A DNA stretch of 64,000 nt from an uncultured Fluviicola sp. (lineage in GTDB: Bacteria > Bacteroidota > Bacteroidia > Flavobacteriales > Crocinitomicaceae), in contig NZ_CAMLDC010000001.1 of assembly GCF_946478805.1 (NCBI RefSeq), positions 62,001-126,000 of the forward strand, given 5' to 3'. Positions 58,953 through 64,000 of this stretch are shown one piece after another; the first letter of the stretch is position 1; each line of letters begins with the position of its first letter. Position numbers and translations under genes: made by a program. Below the pieces are notes generated by a model. That model ran no database searches. It had not been told where the DNA came from and saw only the letters and a list, made by a program, of their open reading frames with translations.

Positions 58953-61340
58953 AACATTGACGTGACCGATTAGCACATCCTCGATATTTGATCTGCTGAT
59001 ATACTTGATTTTATACGTATATGTTCCATCCGGAACCAATAAGTCATTGTACGTTCCATCCCATTCCCAGCGAATGCTGGTTGAGTGAAATACTTCGAGT
59101 CCCCAACGGTCATAAATAGTCACTTCAGTTTCCTTGATGTTGATCATGGAAGCTTTAAAGGTATTATTAAACTGATCGCCGTCAGGTGTGAAAGTATTTG
59201 GAACATAGATCCAATATTCTTCCTGGATAGTAATCGGTTTCACTATTGTGTCTTTACATCCGATGCTATTCGTTGCGATTAATGTTACATAGTAAGTTCC
59301 GGGAACATCATAAGTATTGTTCGGGTGAACCATAGTTGAGGTCTGGCCATCACCAAACTCCCATAAATAAGTATTTCCGCCTATGGTGAGATTCTGGAAT
59401 GTAATCGGCAGGTCCTCGAATAAAGTATGACTTGAAATCGCAAAATCAGCAATTGGTTCTGTTACATTGACGGTCGTTGTACCTTCTACTGTGAATGTCT
59501 GGCATTCGTCTGAGACCGAAACGGTATAAGATGTCGTTGTGTAAGGATGTACAAAAACCTGAGATGTAGTTTCACCACTATGTAACCAATTGTAAAAATA
59601 TTGCCCATAACCTCCTGTTGCTGTTACGCTGATCGGAACGGTATCTCCGGGACAAATAAGTTGATTCGGAGACATGGTCAGAACCAATGGAGGACTGGTG
59701 ATGATGTATAAGACACTATCAATGGATGAAACTCCACACTGATCCGTCACTTCAACATAATACATCGTACTTGTACTTGGTATCACATTGAGCGTGTCAT
59801 TCGTTCCCAGTACAGTTCCACTTGCAAGATGCCAGGAATAGGTGAAATTTCCTGCGCCACCGCTTACCTGAACAGTCAATTCTTTCGGAACATACGGACA
59901 GATTTCAGTGATGTCGGGTGTTGTCACCAAACCAATCGGTTGATAGACAGGAACAGTTACGGTTGCTACCGCATTTGCAGTTTGATGTAAGCAGGCATCC
60001 GTAACGGAAACAGTATAATTTTGTGTTGCCGGTGGATTAACAGTAATTGAAGCCGTCGTTTCACCGGTACTCCATAAAATAGCATACGGACCGGATCCTC
60101 CGCTAGGGACGGCAGTCAATTCTGCTTGATCTTGCGGACAAAGCTTGTCGACCGAATTTACGGAAACCTGAACTGGTTGGATATCGTTTATCTTCAAATG
60201 AAGTTCCAATGGATTGGAACCACCGCATGGATCAGGAACCGCGAAGATCAAATTCACCGTTTCAACCCCTTCAGTTATCCCGTCAGCTAATGCGTTGAAG
60301 TTGAATTGAACGGTCGATTGACCAGGAGCAAACGTAACTGAATTGGGAATATTGGAATAATCCACACCTTCTGTGGCGGTTCCGCCAACGGTGATCGGCA
60401 CTGTTGTTGAAGCTGCAGTAGAACCGTTTCTGGTCAGTGTAACAGTCGTATTCACACAACCTTCTGCCATAGTAACACCATCATTGAAAGCATCAAATGA
60501 CATTACGTAATCCACTTCGACAGGTACTTTTGATGTCAGACTGTTGGCTTCAAGGAAAATTCCCGAGTCAAAAATCCCGTCACCGGCATCTGCAATAGCA
60601 ATGATCAAATGGTAAGTTTGTCCACACTGGACTCTCGAAACTGCTTCCAATACTTTCGTGAAACCATCGTATTGAATATAATTGGAAGATCCATTGTACG
60701 GACTTTGATTTCCATTTCCGTTATTCACAAAATATGCTGAATTACTGGCTCCGCATGCATTCACACCGCTTCCGGTTCCTCCAGGGTTCCCATTGTTCAC
60801 ATTATTGATCGTAACGGTTGCCCCATTCGGCAATTTTGCCATGTTCTGGGCCCCTGAAATTCCAGGTCCGGAAATGAAGAATGCAAAAGCATCATTGAAT
60901 TGGGAGCAGACATATTCCGGGTATTCTTCCGACCCGAATACGTATTTGAAACGAACGGTATCTGAATAAGGAATGAAGTCGAATTCTAAAATCGAAGCGT
61001 TGTATGTACTGGCACCAGCCTGAGCTGTTAAAGCAGAGAAACCGGGATAATTGTTGTCGTATCCTGAATTGGAGGAGTTATTTGGCCCTTGAGGGCCATT
61101 TCCATTATTTGCAATGGTTCCGGTTGTAATAACAATCCCGGAGTTAATTCCAAGGTTTGTCCCGTTTGCAGTAAATTTTCCGATTGCCCCTGAAGATCCT
61201 GAGAAATTGATGTTCGAAACAGTAACTCCCGGTCCAAGAAGCGTATTCTGAACCAAGGACGCAGCACCCTGTGGCGATGTGACCAACTGACTCATCAGAG
61301 AAAAGGGGAGAAAGAATGCTATAATCCAAATAAGCTTCAT
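58944..61340 (-). CDS. Choice-of-anchor L protein, T9SS type B CTD
   Basis: About 798 residues from ATG 61340 (MKLIWIIAFFLPFSLMSQ signal peptide); the frame extends 60 bp further, which is unlikely. A choice-of-anchor L domain (about 20-265) shows GAASLVQNTLLGPGVTVSNI, FKYVFGSEEYPEYVCSQFND and AFFISGPGISGAQN. A Calx-beta-like domain follows (about 285-390: GGTATEGVDYSNIPNSVTFA, DGITEGVETVNL), then three Ig-like repeats with SWHLAS/NWLHSGETTS cores, a PKD domain (YLWEFGDGQTSTMVHPNNTY) and the type B C-terminal domain (last 90 residues: VPNTFTPDGDQFNNTF, YDRWGLEVFHS, DGTYTYKIKYIS). Same domain order as the 27885 gene. Likely surface adhesin. Confidence 0.92.
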   Translation of the reverse strand: MKLIWIIAFFLPFSLMSQLVTSPQGAASLVQNTLLGPGVTVSNINFSGSSGAIGKFTANGTNLGINSGIVITTGTIANNGNGPQGPNNSSNSGYDNNYPGFSALTAQAGASTYNASILEFDFIPYSDTVRFKYVFGSEEYPEYVCSQFNDAFAFFISGPGISGAQNMAKLPNGATVTINNVNNGNPGGTGSGVNACGASNSAYFVNNGNGNQSPYNGSSNYIQYDGFTKVLEAVSRVQCGQTYHLIIAIADAGDGIFDSGIFLEANSLTSKVPVEVDYVMSFDAFNDGVTMAEGCVNTTVTLTRNGSTAASTTVPITVGGTATEGVDYSNIPNSVTFAPGQSTVQFNFNALADGITEGVETVNLIFAVPDPCGGSNPLELHLKINDIQPVQVSVNSVDKLCPQDQAELTAVPSGGSGPYAILWSTGETTASITVNPPATQNYTVSVTDACLHQTANAVATVTVPVYQPIGLVTTPDITEICPYVPKELTVQVSGGAGNFTYSWHLASGTVLGTNDTLNVIPSTSTMYYVEVTDQCGVSSIDSVLYIITSPPLVLTMSPNQLICPGDTVPISVTATGGYGQYFYNWLHSGETTSQVFVHPYTTTSYTVSVSDECQTFTVEGTTTVNVTEPIADFAISSHTLFEDLPITFQNLTIGGNTYLWEFGDGQTSTMVHPNNTYDVPGTYYVTLIATNSIGCKDTIVKPITIQEEYWIYVPNTFTPDGDQFNNTFKASMINIKETEVTIYDRWGLEVFHSTSIRWEWDGTYNDLLVPDGTYTYKIKYISRSNIEDVLIGHVNVLK

Positions 61341-61461
61341 ATAGTAAATAACGTTCCGCAAATGGAATGGTTGTTTGGAGGAATACAAAAAGCGAACCAA
61401 AATGGAAATATACTTATTAAACGGTAGCTATCAATGATTTATCAGCGAAAAAATCATAAAA

Positions 61462-63300
61462 TTAATTGAAGATTCCTTGAAGTCCACACAGATTCGCGTA
61501 AGTACCTCCCAAAGCAATCAGGTCCTTATGTTTTCCGCGCTCAATAATCTGACCTTTTGACAAGACTAAAATCTCATCTGCATTGATGATCGTACTCATC
61601 CGGTGAGCAATTATCAGTGAGGTCCGATCCTTCATCAATTCATCCAAAGCTCCTTGAACAATGCGTTCGCTTTCGGTATCCAATGCAGAAGTTGCTTCGT
61701 CCAGAATTAGAATCGACGGATCTTTCAAAACGGCTCTTGCAATACTTAGGCGTTGTTTCTGACCGCCCGAAAGTTTATTTCCACGTTCACCGATAAAGGT
61801 ATCGTATCCGTTCTCCAATTGATCGATGAATGTGTCAGCATGTGCTATTTTGGCTGCCTTAATGATTAATTCCATGGAAACATCTTCTCTTCCGAAAGCG
61901 ATATTATTTCGAACAGTATCATTGAAAAGAATGGATTCCTGTGAAACAATCCCGATATTCTTGTGTAAATCTTCCAACCCGTATTCCTTGATATTGATAT
62001 CGTCGATGTAGATTGCTCCTTCGTTCACATCATAAAAGCGCGGAAGCAAATCTGCAATTGTGGATTTCCCACTTCCGGATTCACCGACCAAAGCAATGGT
62101 CTTTCCGCGTTTCAGATCAAAATTGATGTTTTTCAAGACCCATTCATCCTTATACTTGAAACTGACCCCTTCTATACGGATCTCGTTCTTGAGACCATTT
62201 AACTCCTTCGGATTTTCCACTTGGTAGATGTTCTCATTTGTATCGATAATTTCGTTGATCCGATCACGGGAGACCTCTGCTTTGTTGAGATTACCTACTG
62301 CGGTTGCGATTCCTTGAATAGGTCGCAATAATTGGGAAAAGACGATGATAAAGGTGATGAATTGAGCTCCGGTGAGGAGATTTGCCTCCTTGTCCAGGAT
62401 CATTAACCCACCAAACCAAACCAGGCACATCATTACTGCTGCCCCTAAGAATTCATTCAAAGGCGGAGAAAGGTCTTTTTTACGGAAAGTACGTGTGATC
62501 AGTTGCTGATGTCTTAAGTTGATCTTACGAAAACGCTCTTTCATGAATGGGATAGCATTGAATGCTTTGATTACTTTAATCCCACCCAGAGCCTCGTCAA
62601 TTGTTGAAAAAACGATTCCATTTTGTTCCTGTCCCAGTTTGGCAGTGCGTTTCAAACTTTTACCGATACGGGAAATTACAAAAGCAGAGACCGGAAGCAG
62701 GATGAAGGAAATCAAGGTCAGTTTAGGACTGATGTATAATAATACTCCCACTGTCGTAAGAATTGCAAAGGGTTCCCGGTAAATTAATTCCAGGATGGCT
62801 ACGACTGCAATCTCAATTTCTCCTACATCACTGTTCATACGAGACATCAAATCTCCTTTTCGCTCCTCTGTGTAAAAAGAAAGCGGAAGCTTCATCGCTT
62901 TAGAAAATAATTGGTCCTTGATATCGCGAACAACCGCCATCCGGAGTTGGGATTGATACCAAATTGCTCCGTAACGGGTTAGATTCTTCAGGAAAAAAGC
63001 AACCAGAACGGAAATACAGACGAAGAGAAGTGCGTCTTTCGGGTCTTCTTTCACCATTTCCTGCATGGTGTAGTTGTAAAGATCTTTGCAGTAAATAAAA
63101 AAGGCTGAGAAACCACCATTATAAACCGGCTCGGGTAGGTTGGTAATTTTATCCGGCTGGAAAATCAACTGCAGAAAGGGGATAAACAACACCATGGAAA
63201 GCAGGTTGAAGATCACAAAAAGCAGGTTGTAAAAGATCGTAAGTATAGCCGGAGCTTTATACGAAAATGTGTATTTGTGGAATGCCAATATCGATTTCAT
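61462..63300 (-). CDS. MsbA-like ABC exporter (fused permease/ATPase)
   Basis: About 612 residues from ATG 63300. A type I exporter half-transporter that works as a homodimer in the inner membrane. Six helices in the first 345 residues, then the nucleotide-binding domain: Walker A ALVGESGSGKSTIADLLP, Q-loop IGIVSQESILFNDTV, signature NKLSGGQKQRLSIARAV, Walker B LILDEATSALDTESE and H-loop IIAHRMSTIINADEI. All catalytic residues are present. It resembles lipid A/lipid flippases, but its substrate cannot be fixed. The minus-7 TATCTTTG lies 6 bp from the ATG, back to back with the rbfA promoter in a 67-bp divergent spacer. Confidence 0.93.
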   Translation of the reverse strand: MKSILAFHKYTFSYKAPAILTIFYNLLFVIFNLLSMVLFIPFLQLIFQPDKITNLPEPVYNGGFSAFFIYCKDLYNYTMQEMVKEDPKDALLFVCISVLVAFFLKNLTRYGAIWYQSQLRMAVVRDIKDQLFSKAMKLPLSFYTEERKGDLMSRMNSDVGEIEIAVVAILELIYREPFAILTTVGVLLYISPKLTLISFILLPVSAFVISRIGKSLKRTAKLGQEQNGIVFSTIDEALGGIKVIKAFNAIPFMKERFRKINLRHQQLITRTFRKKDLSPPLNEFLGAAVMMCLVWFGGLMILDKEANLLTGAQFITFIIVFSQLLRPIQGIATAVGNLNKAEVSRDRINEIIDTNENIYQVENPKELNGLKNEIRIEGVSFKYKDEWVLKNINFDLKRGKTIALVGESGSGKSTIADLLPRFYDVNEGAIYIDDINIKEYGLEDLHKNIGIVSQESILFNDTVRNNIAFGREDVSMELIIKAAKIAHADTFIDQLENGYDTFIGERGNKLSGGQKQRLSIARAVLKDPSILILDEATSALDTESERIVQGALDELMKDRTSLIIAHRMSTIINADEILVLSKGQIIERGKHKDLIALGGTYANLCGLQGIFN

Positions 63301-63306
63301 GCAGTA

Positions 63307-63314
63307 CAAAGATA
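63307..63314 (-). promoter_or_regulatory. Minus-7 element TATCTTTG, 6 bp before ABC exporter ATG
   Basis: CAAAGATA on the plus strand. It implies a leaderless or nearly leaderless exporter transcript and excludes the TTG start further out at 63309. Confidence 0.55.
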
Positions 63315-63355
63315 TGTTTTTGTTGTCCTTTGTGTATGAACGAGTTTACAATTCT

Positions 63356-63363
63356 TAACTTTG
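63356..63363 (+). promoter_or_regulatory. Minus-7 element TAACTTTG, 4 bp before rbfA ATG
   Basis: TAACTTTG with a TTG (63330-63332) 23 bp upstream as a possible minus-33 element. Leaderless rbfA transcript predicted. Confidence 0.6.
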
Positions 63364-63367
63364 CAGT

Positions 63368-63703
63368 ATGAGTTCTATTAGACAAAACCGAATTGAGGGT
63401 GTAATTCAAGAGGAATTAGCCACTTATTTTCAACGCAATGCAAGTGAAATTTGCCTTGGAGCAATGGTAAGTGTAACGATTGTAAGGGTGACTTCTGATT
63501 TATCTTTGGCACGCATTTACTTATCTGTTTTTGCCGGTCCGGATAAGAATGAAGTTTTGAATAGTATTCAGCAAAACTCGCGCAAGATCCGTGGTGAAGT
63601 TGGAAAACGCTTAAAGAATATGCACAAGATTCCGGATCTTCAATTCTTTATTGATGACTCGTTGGATTATGCTGAAACGATCAATAAATTGTTGAAAGAT
63701 TAA
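63368..63703 (+). CDS. rbfA: 30S ribosome-binding factor A
   Basis: Assists late 16S rRNA processing and 30S maturation, and is needed for cold adaptation. 111 residues with the KH-like fold: RQNRIEGVIQEELATYFQRN, MVSVTIVRVTSDLSLARIYL, SRKIRGEVGKRLKNMHKIPD, LQFFIDDSLDYAETINKLL. The K-x-P-x-L-x-F-x-x-D-x-S motif is complete. Divergent from the ABC exporter. Its TAA stop overlaps by one base the apparent ATT start of the permease gene that follows, so the two are translationally linked. Confidence 0.96.
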   Translation: MSSIRQNRIEGVIQEELATYFQRNASEICLGAMVSVTIVRVTSDLSLARIYLSVFAGPDKNEVLNSIQQNSRKIRGEVGKRLKNMHKIPDLQFFIDDSLDYAETINKLLKD

Positions 63704-64000
63704 GGTTTCATTTTTCATAGCGCGAAGATACCTCCGGTATACGAGAAAGCAACGGAACCTGGTCAGTTGGATTACACGGATTTCCGTTGCCGGGATTGCA
63801 GTCATTACAGCTGCCTTGATTATCATTCTATCTGCCTTCAATGGAATTGAGCAAATGGTTTCCAAGTTGTATTCCGATTATGATCCTTCCATTTCAATGC
63901 GCTCGTCCGAAGGAAAGACATTTGATTCGACCACTGTAAATCTGGACCGGTTGCGGAAGATTCCGGGAGTGATCTCCCTATCCAAAGCCATTGAAGAAAC
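63699..64000 (+). CDS. LolC/LolE-type ABC permease, 3' cut, apparent ATT start
   Basis: Runs off the right edge. The frame reads KVSFFIARRYLRYTRKQRN, a membrane helix VAGIAVITAALIIILSAFNG, then the start of the large periplasmic domain (SKLYSDYDPSISMRSSEGKT). This is the N-terminus of FtsX/MacB-fold permeases such as LolC/LolE, which extract lipoproteins from the inner membrane. The frame is closed by TGA at 63693-63695. Between it and the GCG of 'FIA' there is no ATG, GTG or TTG. ATT at 63699 fits the position of Met in MK-x-x-FFIA starts and overlaps the rbfA TAA. Either a rare ATT start, or a sequencing error. Confidence 0.75.
   Translation, partial: MKVSFFIARRYLRYTRKQRNLVSWITRISVAGIAVITAALIIILSAFNGIEQMVSKLYSDYDPSISMRSSEGKTFDSTTVNLDRLRKIPGVISLSKAIEE

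Noticed and set aside
1..64000. CRISPR array, prophage, integrative element or defence system
   Set aside because: No regular direct repeats with spacers, no cas, integrase, transposase, restriction or toxin-antitoxin genes seen on either strand.

Overview
The window is about 40% GC by eye and reads as a chromosome segment of a Bacteroidota bacterium, most likely class Flavobacteriia and near Crocinitomicaceae/Fluviicola (inference). The support is: type IX secretion (T9SS) sorting domains of both type A and type B at the ends of six giant secreted proteins; choice-of-anchor L, SBBP and GEVED modules; TAnnTTTG-type minus-7 promoter elements with few Shine-Dalgarno sequences; and lineage-typical families (DUF7935, long PurF, eukaryote-like GlyRS). 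I see no rRNA, tRNA, CRISPR, prophage or insertion sequence. It looks like ordinary chromosome with some lineage-specific accessory families.

Layout. 1-2.4 kb: tyrosine catabolism (homogentisate dioxygenase, cut by the left edge, then HPPD). 2.4-11 kb, minus strand: a conserved small protein, an operon lipB / serine hydrolase / GT39-like glycosyltransferase, and upstream of it an envelope acylation cluster (two SGNH hydrolase-like proteins and an MBOAT acyltransferase). 11-16.2 kb: DUF255 thioredoxin-fold protein, MsrA lipoprotein and a PpiD/SurA-like periplasmic chaperone. 16.2-21.2 kb: a tandem array of small outer-membrane beta-barrel proteins (one copy is a deletion/frameshift pseudogene) interrupted by a GH16 glucanase. 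21.2-27.7 kb: a cyclophilin-FKBP fusion, MBL-rhodanese protein, GlyRS, a lipoprotein and an M20 dipeptidase. 27.9-38.6 kb: two giant T9SS type B proteins flanking an operon purF-like / sensor histidine kinase / gpmI. 38.6-44.5 kb: membrane glycosyltransferase, MtaB, cytidine deaminase, MeaB, S4 RNA-binding protein, DUF7935 protein and 3-hydroxyanthranilate dioxygenase. 44.6-57.8 kb: three consecutive giant T9SS type A proteins with near-identical C-terminal halves but different N-terminal modules. 58.2-64 kb: an atypical SDR, a further T9SS type B choice-of-anchor L protein, an MsbA-like ABC exporter, RbfA, and the start of a LolC/LolE-type permease that apparently begins with ATT.

The common theme is the cell surface: six T9SS cargo proteins (about 20 kb of coding sequence), envelope foldases, acylation and glycosylation enzymes and an outer-membrane barrel family. 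The signals I rate highest are the tandem barrel array with its pseudogene and shuffled 5' module, the mosaic T9SS trio, the SGNH-SGNH-MBOAT cluster, a recurring promoter-next-to-ATG (leaderless mRNA) architecture, the apparent ATT start, and a set of intergenic inverted repeats built from short repeated words.
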